A stretch of DNA of 9,075 nucleotides from an uncultured Clostridia bacterium. GTDB lineage: Bacteria; Bacillota; Clostridia; Saccharofermentanales; DTU023. Numbering within the stretch: the stretch's first letter is position 1; each line of letters begins with the position of its first letter. A model generated the notes under the pieces. It ran no database searches and was not told the DNA's origin. It saw only the letters and a program-made list of their open reading frames with translations. The DNA lies in the NCBI GenBank assembly GCA_937922005.1, contig CAKZWV010000069.1:1-9075 (forward strand), given 5' to 3'. The position numbers and the translations under genes are program-made. This document shows positions 1-5,588 of this stretch, in pieces.

Positions 1-188
1 ATCTGTTGTGCAGAATCTCTGTCAACAGAAGGTATATCACTGTTCATAGGCAAATTCCCTTGATCCGATCCGGGTGAAACAGTATCCATTGGTTTATTGT
101 TTTCAATCTGTTGTGCAGAATCTCTGTCAACAGAAGGTATATCACTGTTCATAGGCAAATCTCCTTGATCCGATCGGGGTAAAACAGT
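1..188 (-). repeat. 105-bp in-frame tandem repeat in the lipoprotein gene
   Basis: Bases 1-83 match bases 106-188 at an offset of 105 with only a few differences, for example attccc/atctcc and ccgggtg/cggggta. The period is 35 codons. One full unit and most of a second are visible, and the array continues beyond the left edge. Differences cluster near the DQGN/DQGD part of the unit, while the stretch encoding NSDIPSVDRDSAQQ is unchanged. The lack of divergence there points to recent duplication. Confidence 0.9.
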
Positions 189-281
189 GCAACCTGACAA
201 AAGACACAAGCTCAGAAATAATGCCAAAACAAATGAATATTTTTTCTTCAGTTCAGTCTTGTTGGCTACTGTAACAGTCAT
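1..281 (-). CDS. Repeat-containing lipoprotein, 5' end, partial (runs off left edge)
   Basis: The protein has a type II (lipoprotein) signal peptide. A basic stretch KKKYS is followed by the hydrophobic run FVLALFLSLC and a lipobox LLSGC, whose cysteine codon is at 191-189. Processing would leave a lipid-anchored surface protein. Directly after the cysteine comes a 35-residue repeat (TVLPRSDQG... then TVSPGSDQG...), hydrophilic and rich in Asp, Ser, Asn and Gln, which continues past base 1. The start is uncertain. The only in-frame ATG near the signal peptide is at 281-279, inside the transposase remnant, and CTG at 251-249 is the other candidate. Neither has a convincing ribosome binding site. 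The reading frame is also open all the way back to the transposase ATG at 857. The native start codon was probably lost when the insertion sequence and this gene were joined. The function beyond surface anchoring is unknown. Confidence 0.7.
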   Translation of the reverse strand, partial: MTVTVANKTELKKKYSFVLALFLSLCLLSGCTVLPRSDQGDLPMNSDIPSVDRDSAQQIENNKPMDTVSPGSDQGNLPMNSDIPSVDRDSAQQ

Positions 282-857
282 TGTGTGTGCTAGGCCACTT
301 CCAGCATCTACGCCAATATGGCACTTCATACCGAATCGCCATTCGTTACCCTTCTTTGTCTGGTGCATTTCTGGGTCACGAGATTTGTCTTGGTTTTTGG
401 TAGAACTAGGTGCATTGATAATGGTTGCATCGACAATGGTGCCATCTTTCATAATGTGACCGGTCCCGTCCATAACACGATTAATGGCATCAAAAAAAAG
501 CTTGTTTAACTCGTGCTCTTCCAATAGATGGCGGAATTTGCATAACGTTGTTTCATCAGGAACAGATTCTCTCGTAAAATCTATGCCCACAAACTTTCTC
601 ATCGCATAGCTATCATAGATAGCATCCTCCGTGGCTGGATCGGACAGATTGAACCAAATCTGAAGCAAATACATCCGCAGCATCTTTTCAATACCCATGG
701 GTGGACGACCACGCTTTCCCTTGGGGTAGTAGGGCTCTATGACACCAATCCACTCCTCCCATGGAATGATCTCGTCCATGAGTTCCAAAAACTCCTCCCG
801 CTTGGTTTTCGTCTTGCGAAAGCTGTATTCAAAATCGGTAAACAACTGTTGATTCAT
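264..857 (-). pseudogene. IS5-family DDE transposase, C-terminally truncated
   Basis: The frame starts at ATG 857 (MNQQLFTDFEYSFRKTK) and has about 199 transposase-like residues. The N-terminal DUF772-type region shows RGRPPMGIEKMLRMYLLQ, then NLSDPATEDAIYDS, then SVPDETTLCKFRHLLEEH. The DDE fold begins with DGTIVDATI, giving the first catalytic Asp as D143. It continues with KKGNEWRFGMKCHIGVDAG, giving the second as D184. After TVTVAN (about residue 199) the similarity stops. The third acidic catalytic residue and the C-terminus are gone, so the protein should be inactive. Instead of a stop codon the frame continues into a lipoprotein signal peptide. IS5-family transposases are usually clearly longer than 300 residues, so roughly 60 percent remains. 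The start fits a promoter 26-40 bases upstream within the element. Confidence 0.88.
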
Positions 858-889
858 AGTTTTGCACCACCACTATCTTTGATGTCAGT

Positions 890-898
890 AGTATACCA
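890..898 (-). promoter_or_regulatory. Extended -10 promoter of the transposase
   Basis: On the minus strand TATACT (895-890) is preceded by TGG (898-896), an extended -10 arrangement. Transcription would start about 25 bases before the transposase ATG at 857. No good -35 hexamer is visible. This promoter could now drive the fused transposase-lipoprotein frame. Confidence 0.5.
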
Positions 899-920
899 TT
901 TCCGCTGACTTAATTCTATG

Positions 921-940
921 GCGATGTATTCAGAGGTTCC
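921..940. repeat. Terminal inverted repeat of the IS5-family element (one copy)
   Basis: The minus strand begins GGAACCTCTGAATACATCG, ending against CTAA at 941-944, a plausible four-base target site. The partner repeat is missing, so the exact outer base is inferred. Confidence 0.5.
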
Positions 941-1022
941 CTAAAAGAAGAGCTGGATGAGCCGGAAGGGTGGGGTGAGTAAAATAACGGCCACAGTTGA
1001 GATCCCGCTGTGCCCATTCCTA

Positions 1023-1312
1023 TTATCCCAAAAGAACTTCTATTTCGGATGCCGCATCATAGATGGTCATTCCATCAAAAATGTTAGCTTTCTCAAATTG
1101 CTCAAAACATTCTCAGAAATCTTTTCCATGACAGCGAAAAACATAGTTTCATCTCCGAAACATTCGAAAATAACCAGTTCCGTAAGGGACGGATTGTCTT
1201 CATATTTCTGAGACTGTAGCATATATTTCTTTCCATGGAAGAGAAATTCTTTTTCTGGCCCACCCATAGTGAGAATATCATCTATGAATTCTGATAATGT
1301 ATTACCAATCAT
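1023..1312 (-). pseudogene. Small immunity-like protein, frameshifted
   Basis: ATG at 1312 overlaps the preceding stop as ATGA and follows an AAAGGGAT ribosome binding site. The first frame reads MIGNTLSEFIDDILTMGGPEKEF and continues through SLTELVIFECFGDETMFFA. It then loses sense and stops at 1067. The next frame restores a sensible C-terminus (CHGKDF, stop, ECFEQFEKANIFDG, TIYDAASEIEVLLG) ending at TAA 1025-1023. This fits loss of one base near 1133-1145 plus a nonsense codon at 1115-1113. The restored protein would be about 96 residues, small and acidic. Coupling to the C-terminal fragment upstream resembles the toxin-then-immunity order of polymorphic toxin loci, but I cannot assign a family. 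A sequencing error could explain the single-base loss but not readily the extra stop. Confidence 0.55.
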
Positions 1313-1473
1313 TGTTTAATCCCTTTGAATAATTTTTTGTATTTTTCAAACAGCGGATGTCCGGGTTTAATTACGAACTTATCGGCCTGTCCGTGATGTT
1401 CAACTCCGGGTGTACGGTGAACATGAACATGCAGAATAAAGTGTGCCCTACCTAGCGTTACTAGGAACGTTAC
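1309..1473 (-). pseudogene. C-terminal fragment of an unrecognised, possibly toxin, protein
   Basis: An open frame without a start reads ...HFILHVHVHRTPG, VEHHGQADKFVIKPGHPLF, EKYKKLFKGIKQ and stops at TGA 1311-1309, overlapping the ATG of the next small gene by four bases. The upstream limit is a TAG at 1476-1474, and the true homology may begin later than that. The tail is basic and His-rich (HVHVHR, EHHG), as in some nuclease toxin tips, but no defined motif is complete. I infer a toxin tip only from its size, the basic His-rich end and the coupling to a small acidic immunity-like gene. It has no start, no export signal and no N-terminal part here. Confidence 0.4.
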
Positions 1474-1741
1474 CTACAAAAGGCACCGCCTGCTTGCGAC
1501 AGGAAGCACCTGGCGTAGGTCAGCTTATTAGGCCTATACTAGCATTTTCCAAAACCTTGATCAAGAGACTAGGAGACTCCATTCCCTAGCTACCAATTCC
1601 CAACGCCTTCCTCCACCATGCCTACTCTTTTTGAAGGTTTTCATCATTTGGGAGCCAACTTTACATATCCACCCCATGCACAATTGGGGAGCAATCTGCC
1701 ATAATATCCAAGGAAATCGTTCCCCAAAAGGAAGGCTTAAC
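1474..1741. other. Intergenic stretch without a supported gene
   Basis: No reading frame here has a plausible start, ribosome binding site and recognisable protein on either strand. The part from 1445 to 1530 holds short imperfect repeats (cctagcgttactagg, and two copies of cgttac) and a weak CCTG...CAGG stem. These look like junction debris between decayed genes. Confidence 0.5.
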
Positions 1742-1810
1742 ATGGCACCACAATATAGTAAAATCCAGGAATTACTCCAAAGTCGTGCCGACCTCAACGC
1801 AAGAATTTCC
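1742..1810 (+). pseudogene. N-terminal remnant of a plus-strand gene
   Basis: ATG at 1742 is preceded by a strong AGGAAGG ribosome binding site six bases upstream. The frame encodes MAPQYSKIQELLQSRADLN and then ARI, an amphipathic helix-like start typical of a real coding N-terminus. At about 1810 the frame enters the antisense of the ZIP transporter's 3' end and becomes meaningless (SYPSATSKAII...). This looks like the first two dozen codons of a gene cut off by a rearrangement that placed the ZIP gene tail-to-head against it. I do not recognise the family. Confidence 0.35.
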
Positions 1811-2592
1811 TACCCCAGCGCAACATCTAAAGCCATCATTAGCGAAAAGCCCAAGGCAAAAGCCATTACTCCAACGTTTGAGTGCTCCCCTTCCGACATC
1901 TCCGGAATCAATTCCTCAACCACCACGTAAAGCATAGCCCCAGCCGCAAAACTCAATAGATAAGGCATCGCTGGAACAAATAATCCCGTCAAAAATATGG
2001 TCAACAAGGCGCCCACAGGCTCTACCGCTCCCGATAACACCCCATCCCAAAAGGCCTTGGTCTTGCTTACCCCTTGCGCTCGCAGAGGCATCGAAATAAT
2101 GGCACCCTCAGGGAAATTTTGTATGGCGATTCCTAGAGCTAGGGCCAAAGCTCCACTAGCCGTAATTTCTCCATGACCAGCAAGGTAACCAGCATAGACG
2201 ACTCCCACCGCCATCCCTTCGGGAATATTATGTAAAGTAACGGCAAGAAGGAGCATGGTCGTCTTAGAAAGCTTGGTTTTCGGACCTTCCGCCTCATCAG
2301 ACTGGAGGTGGAGGTGCGGAATCACCGTATCCAAAAAGAGAAGAAAAAGAATTCCCAACCAAAAGCCGATAAAGGCCGGCAAAAAGGCCCACCGCCCCCG
2401 ATCAGCCACCTGATCCATGGCAGGAATCAAAAGACTCCAGATAGAAGCCGCCACCATGACTCCGCTGGCAAAACCATTCATCGCCCGCTGCAGGTCACGA
2501 TGAAAATCCTTCTTCATAAAAAAGACACAAGCTGCCCCAGCAGAAGTCCCTATAAAGGGGAGCAAAAGCCCCCATAGCACATTAGCGTCCAT
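1810..2592 (-). CDS. ZIP-family divalent metal transporter, GufA-like
   Basis: This is a 260-residue polytopic membrane protein with about eight hydrophobic segments, the usual size for bacterial ZIP transporters, which move Zn2+ and related metals into the cytoplasm. The metal-site motif of the fourth helix is HNIPEGMAVGV (H121, E125). The fifth helix has IQNFPEGAIISMPL (E162), with Asn where many ZIPs have His, as in the GufA-type branch. Later come SGAVEPVGA (E191) and VVEELIPEMSEGEHS. The His-rich loop PHLHLQSDE (residues 92-100) lies before the fourth helix. The C-terminus ALDVALG is typical, so the protein is intact. The ATG overlaps the hsdR remnant by 11 bases, with GGGGGAGG about 12 bases upstream as a rather distant ribosome binding site. 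Translation may depend on coupling. No promoter of its own is evident, so it is probably the last gene of the hsdM operon. Its metal is not predictable from sequence. Confidence 0.93.
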   Translation of the reverse strand: MDANVLWGLLLPFIGTSAGAACVFFMKKDFHRDLQRAMNGFASGVMVAASIWSLLIPAMDQVADRGRWAFLPAFIGFWLGILFLLFLDTVIPHLHLQSDEAEGPKTKLSKTTMLLLAVTLHNIPEGMAVGVVYAGYLAGHGEITASGALALALGIAIQNFPEGAIISMPLRAQGVSKTKAFWDGVLSGAVEPVGALLTIFLTGLFVPAMPYLLSFAAGAMLYVVVEELIPEMSEGEHSNVGVMAFALGFSLMMALDVALG

Positions 2593-3970
2593 TTTTCGTT
2601 TCGGCCTCCCCCTCTTGCCAGTTTCCTATATCATATCCGCCCGACAAAATAAAATCTCGGAGGAAGAGGTCTGCCTTGATGTTGACCCGAGGCATTGGTA
2701 TGGGTTTGCCTTCGACTCTCTCAAAGAATTGCTGAGTTTTCTCTTTGTCAATTGTTTTTTTAAGCTCACTCAACTTGCCATATTCATTGATCGTCTCCAC
2801 TGTCAAGTGCATCTCCATCATATTGCGGAGCATGGCTTCATCCAGGCCGAAAGCTTCCGCCATACGATGAATCTGGTCGTTATGGGCCCTATACTGGTAT
2901 TCGGTCACATATTCCCGGAAGGTCTTGCCCGCCTCCACCGCCACATCCCCTCGCTCAATATCATGTAAAAAGAGGTTGGCATATTTTTGTTCATCTTGGC
3001 TCAAAGTCGCAAAGGTCTTATGAAGCTCTGACAAGGCCTTTTTAATGTCCTCTGCCGAAGCCGAATTCAAATGTAAAACTTTGAGGTACTTTTCAAAGCG
3101 GCTATTCATAAAATTTGCATCAATGACTTCTGTATCGATTTCCGTAAGATGACCGACCAGGTCATAAGGGGGCAGTTCCGTTTGCTCCGACGGCCCCATC
3201 TTCGGTTCAGATAGCTCCTTATAACGCTTAGCCCAGATGAGATAATCAAACTCAGAAAAAGCCAACTTGATGACGATAGGCTTATTCGTTTGTTCGTTGG
3301 TGAGGGAATATTTGCTTTGATTCCAATGGAAACCCTGCAAAGTAGCCGCTTCTATATACTTGTTGAAATCCCTAAAAAGAGCAGCAAATTTTCCACACAC
3401 TGCCGTATCTGTCGGCAATTTTTCAAAATCTGGGATCCCCGCATCTTGGAAAAGCTTGGCGATATCCTTATAGATTTCATTGAGCTTTTTAAGGTTATGG
3501 GGCAATTTATCGACAAAAAGGCCAATCGGCCGGTCGCCTGAATACAGTTGAACAGCCCGCTGAATATTTGCCTTCATGGTATGGGGCTTGCGATAGTAGC
3601 GGATCACTCCAAAGGGCTTGTCAGGGCCAAAAAGCCTGTTGGTCCGGGAGAAGGCTTGGATGATATTTTCATATTCAAGGACCTTATCCAGGTAGAGGGT
3701 ATTCACCCATTTAGAATCAAAGCCCGTGAGCATCTGGTCTACGACAATCAGGAGGTCCAGCTGCTTTTCCGGCTCCAATTCAATCCTTTTGTACTGCTCT
3801 TTATGGGCCAAGCGAGAGGAAAGGTCCTTTTTGAAAGCCGCATGGGTGGGAATGGTTGACCGGTGAGCCTCATCAACAATAAAAACCAGGCGTTTGCGGT
3901 TGATCACTTCAAGGTCATGGGCATTACCCTCCTCTTCCTGGCGGATATTACTCATCTTTTGAAAACTCAT
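2582..3970 (-). pseudogene. hsdR: Type I restriction endonuclease subunit R, doubly truncated
   Basis: The 462 residues are clearly HsdR but much shorter than the roughly 1,000 of the family. The N-terminal nuclease domain and the Walker A motif are absent. The frame opens inside the motor at MSFQKMSNIRQ and reaches the Walker B box FIVDEAHRST (DEAH 33-36). It then jumps directly to IPTHAAFKKDLSSRLAH, motif V region VVDQMLTGFDSKWVNTLYLDK and motif VI QAFSRTNR (105-112). The segment between DEAH and the second RecA lobe is missing in frame, with the junction near 3852. The C-terminal helical region is complete through FILSGGYDI, plus a short tail. It starts with a perfect AGGAGG five bases before ATG, 15 bases after the NADAR stop, so a stable fragment may be made. 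It cannot cleave or translocate DNA. It could be a decayed gene or a domesticated fragment; decay is more likely. Confidence 0.88.
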
Positions 3971-3975
3971 GGCCG

Positions 3976-3981
3976 CCTCCT
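3976..3981 (-). promoter_or_regulatory. Strong ribosome binding site before the hsdR remnant
   Basis: AGGAGG on the minus strand lies five bases before ATG 3970-3968. A perfect site in front of an internal methionine of a truncated gene is unexpected. It was probably inherited from whatever gene formerly followed the NADAR gene, or from the original hsdR start joined by deletion. Confidence 0.7.
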
Positions 3982-3985
3982 ATTT

Positions 3986-4474
3986 CTATTCTAGCTCTCG
4001 CTGGAGCCTCTCCCGAACCATCATCAAAGCATAGCCCAAAAGATTTTGTCCTTGCCACCGACTCCGGTCCAAGCGAGCCGGGTCCTGCATCGATAGGCTG
4101 ATCCCCCATATTTTGTCACGGACCGCACACTCAGCCAAGATCGCATCACCCGTATGGATAAGGCTTTCTGCCAAAGCTGGCTGTTGCGAAAATTTGGCCA
4201 TTAAGCCTTGATAGATGACAATCTGTCGTATTCCGTTCCAAATATGATCATCGTAGCCGGCCACCTTGCGTCCCAGCGCCTTAATTTGAGCAACATCGTG
4301 GGTTTCCATGATCTCCTCTGCGATCTTAACATCACCAAAACAGAGGGCCTTGCGGTGCATCATGCACTGCTCCATGGAAGAATACCTAACCCCATCCAAG
4401 GTAAATGGGGAGAGATACCAATTGCTGAGATAAGCATTTTCTTCATCTGGGTTATGAAAACAAATGATCTTCAT
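3986..4474 (-). CDS. NADAR-family protein (YbiA/DUF1768-like), candidate ADP-ribosyl-base hydrolase
   Basis: NADAR proteins are N-glycosidases. Members act on riboflavin intermediates or remove ADP-ribose from guanine bases. From ATG 4474 the protein is 162 residues, the usual size. Using the longer ATG at 4495 for numbering, the motifs are NAYLSNWYLSPFTLDG (20-35), SSMEQCMMHRKALCFGD (39-55, with E42 in the substrate pocket), R76 in ALGRKVAGYDDHIW, NGIR (87-90) and TGDAILAECAVRDKIWGISL (115-134; E122, D127, W130). All family hallmarks are kept, so it should be active. I choose ATG 4474 because MKIICFHNPDEENAY is a family-like N-terminus and GGGGA lies six bases upstream. The ATG at 4495 adds seven residues created by a 21-bp duplication. 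It follows the unknown 139-aa gene and the DUF3990-like gene, which suggests it reverses the modification made by that enzyme. Confidence 0.92.
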   Translation of the reverse strand: MKIICFHNPDEENAYLSNWYLSPFTLDGVRYSSMEQCMMHRKALCFGDVKIAEEIMETHDVAQIKALGRKVAGYDDHIWNGIRQIVIYQGLMAKFSQQPALAESLIHTGDAILAECAVRDKIWGISLSMQDPARLDRSRWQGQNLLGYALMMVRERLQRELE

Positions 4475-4512
4475 ACATGATCCCCAACTTTTCATACACG
4501 ATCCCCAACTTT
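4471..4512 (-). repeat. 21-bp tandem duplication spanning a stop/start junction
   Basis: Bases 4471-4491 and 4492-4512 are the same 21-base unit with one difference (tcatacaTgatccc against tcatacaCgatccc). Each copy carries, on the minus strand, a GGGGATC ribosome binding site and TGTATGA. The first copy read ends the upstream gene (TGA 4494-4492) and offers an ATG at 4495. The second copy offers the ATG at 4474. The unit is exactly seven codons, so the NADAR frame is preserved. Confidence 0.9.
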
Positions 4513-4911
4513 CTGCACGGCAAGCTCCAAGTCAAGATCATGGAGACCAGGATAGGCTCTTTGTAAAAAAGCCAATGGAATGCGTTCCACCAAAACAGCA
4601 CTAGGTATCGCATAATACCACTGATAATAGGCGTAGAACTCACCAATCCACTGGGGTAAAAAACCAGGAAGGGCCTTCCCTTCCTTAAGAACATAGGACT
4701 CCGTCTCGATAAAGTACTCCCATAGCTCCCTGGCACTCATCGTATTGACATAAGCTTGTGACTCATCAATACTCTTACGGGTGTCACTCGCCATATAAGT
4801 ACGGATAAAGTCCTCCGTATCACGATCCGGGAACTCCTGGGCCACCAAGTCAAAAAGCTTACCCTGATTTTCCACCACCTCTTGAAGATATACCTCAGCA
4901 TACGCTCGCAT
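4492..4911 (-). CDS. Conserved-looking protein of unknown function in the DUF3990-NADAR cassette
   Basis: I do not recognise a named domain. From ATG 4911 the protein has 139 residues: soluble, acidic, and rich in aromatic residues, with no signal peptide or membrane segment. The N-terminal half looks helical (YLQEVVENQGKLFDLVAQ, then DTEDFIRTYMASDTRKSID). It is followed by the striking segment ALPGFLPQWIGEFYAYYQWY and a helical end (PGLHDLDLELAVQKVGDRV). The start is ATG 4911 because AGAGGTGAT lies eight bases before it. A GTG at 4920 overlapping the DUF3990 stop is the alternative. It begins five bases after the upstream gene and ends overlapping the next start by ATGA, so translation is tightly coupled to both neighbours. 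This suggests a partner of one of them, such as an antitoxin-like inhibitor or adaptor, but this is inference. Confidence 0.8.
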   Translation of the reverse strand: MRAYAEVYLQEVVENQGKLFDLVAQEFPDRDTEDFIRTYMASDTRKSIDESQAYVNTMSARELWEYFIETESYVLKEGKALPGFLPQWIGEFYAYYQWYYAIPSAVLVERIPLAFLQRAYPGLHDLDLELAVQKVGDRV

Positions 4912-4916
4912 AGCTA

Positions 4917-5570
4917 TCACCTCTCAAATAAAGTACTAAATACTTTCGTCACTGTATTCCTATCAGACTCAACGAGATCATGCATTTTCTGTCTTGCAAG
5001 TTCATCTCTCTGGTTATATTTATTGTTGAATTCTTTATAGTCAACTAGGATAAGTCTATCCTTTTTTTCGTGTAGGTGTTGGTAGGCAAGTTCGGATTTT
5101 ATGCAATATTGTATGCCTAGTCCACCTAGTGAAAGAAGCTCTTCCAGAATATCAACATCAATATTATCGCGTACAAACTCTTTTGCTATAAAGAAATAGG
5201 AAGCATTGGCCCTCCATCCACGAATAACATCGTACGTACTCGTATCTAGCCCATACTTAGCTATAAACTTCTTCGATAACATTCGATAACGCTTAGAGTC
5301 AGAAGCTGCTCTATGCTTCATCAGTTCTGCAAGCCAAATAAGAGGATCATACTGTTCAAAATCTAAGAGATGTAATCCATCCAATTCAAGTGTAAACGTA
5401 TGAACCCATCCATTGATTTGTTGCGGATGACATACCGCCCACTCTTTAGCAAGGTCTATGTTATCGGTAAGATAAAAACCCCTTCCATAATCATGTTTGT
5501 CCAGTCCAAGACCATATCTGGGTACAACTATTTTCTCTGGCGTTCCATGGTAAAGAGTAATACTCCCCAA
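4917..5570 (-). CDS. DUF3990-like ADP-ribosyltransferase-fold protein, candidate toxin
   Basis: DUF3990 belongs to the ADP-ribosyltransferase-like families, which transfer ADP-ribose from NAD+ to a target. The 217-residue protein opens with ITLYHGTPEKI (H8, NAD-binding position), then DYGRGFYLTDNIDLAKEWA (Y33 and the following helix), and LELDGLHLLDFEQYDPLIW. It continues with TYDVIRGWRANA (D114) and LGIQYCIKSELAYQHL, where Q154 occupies the approximate third-motif position. This H-Y-Q pattern is family-like rather than the classic H-Y-E. About 50 residues of basic, charged tail follow. The start is TTG 5570, supported by AGGAGGAGGAAGAT directly upstream; no in-frame ATG or GTG fits. The TAG of hsdM lies 18 bases earlier in the same frame. 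Hand counts of rows 4981-5160 give about 35 percent G+C, against about 55 percent in sampled hsdM and NADAR rows, suggesting separate acquisition. The target is unknown. Confidence 0.8.
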   Translation of the reverse strand: MGSITLYHGTPEKIVVPRYGLGLDKHDYGRGFYLTDNIDLAKEWAVCHPQQINGWVHTFTLELDGLHLLDFEQYDPLIWLAELMKHRAASDSKRYRMLSKKFIAKYGLDTSTYDVIRGWRANASYFFIAKEFVRDNIDVDILEELLSLGGLGIQYCIKSELAYQHLHEKKDRLILVDYKEFNNKYNQRDELARQKMHDLVESDRNTVTKVFSTLFER

Positions 5571-5584
5571 ATCTTCCTCCTCCT
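5571..5584 (-). promoter_or_regulatory. Ribosome binding site that fixes the TTG start of the DUF3990-like gene
   Basis: Two overlapping AGGAGG matches (5584-5579 and 5581-5576) lie eight and five bases before TTG 5570-5568. With no ATG or GTG nearby in frame, they make the TTG the best start. TTG starts often lower expression, which would suit a toxic protein. Confidence 0.75.
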
Positions 5585-5588
5585 CTCC

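Larger units (their letters stand above)
264..940 (-). mobile_element. IS5-family insertion sequence, one end only
   Basis: The element keeps its transposase-start end and loses the rest. The outer end reads GGAACCTCTGAATACATCG on the minus strand (940 down to 922), which looks like an IS5-type terminus, and the flanking bases 941-944 are CTAA, fitting the YTAR target preference of that group. The left part ends near 264, where transposase similarity stops in the middle of the catalytic domain and a lipoprotein gene begins. The second inverted repeat is not in the window, so the boundary at 940 rests on one end only. The element cannot transpose by itself. Confidence 0.75.

Noticed and set aside
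1..188. Repeats as a CRISPR array
   Set aside because: The unit is 105 bp, contiguous without spacers, and an exact multiple of three within an open coding frame. It is a protein repeat.
1067..1312. An intact 81-residue protein ending at 1067
   Set aside because: Its last 25 or so residues make no sense, while the neighbouring frame supplies a coherent C-terminus to 1023. A frameshifted longer gene explains the sequence better.
2582..3970. An intact stand-alone helicase instead of an HsdR fragment
   Set aside because: There is no Walker A and the two RecA lobes are joined by deletion, so no working motor is possible.
4475..4495. ATG 4495 as the sole NADAR start
   Set aside because: The extra seven residues come from the 21-bp duplication, and ATG 4474 has its own ribosome binding site and the natural N-terminus. 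Both may be used.
4452..4736. A 94-residue minus-strand frame inside the unknown 139-aa gene
   Set aside because: It is an out-of-frame shadow of a gene with good ribosome binding and coupled junctions.
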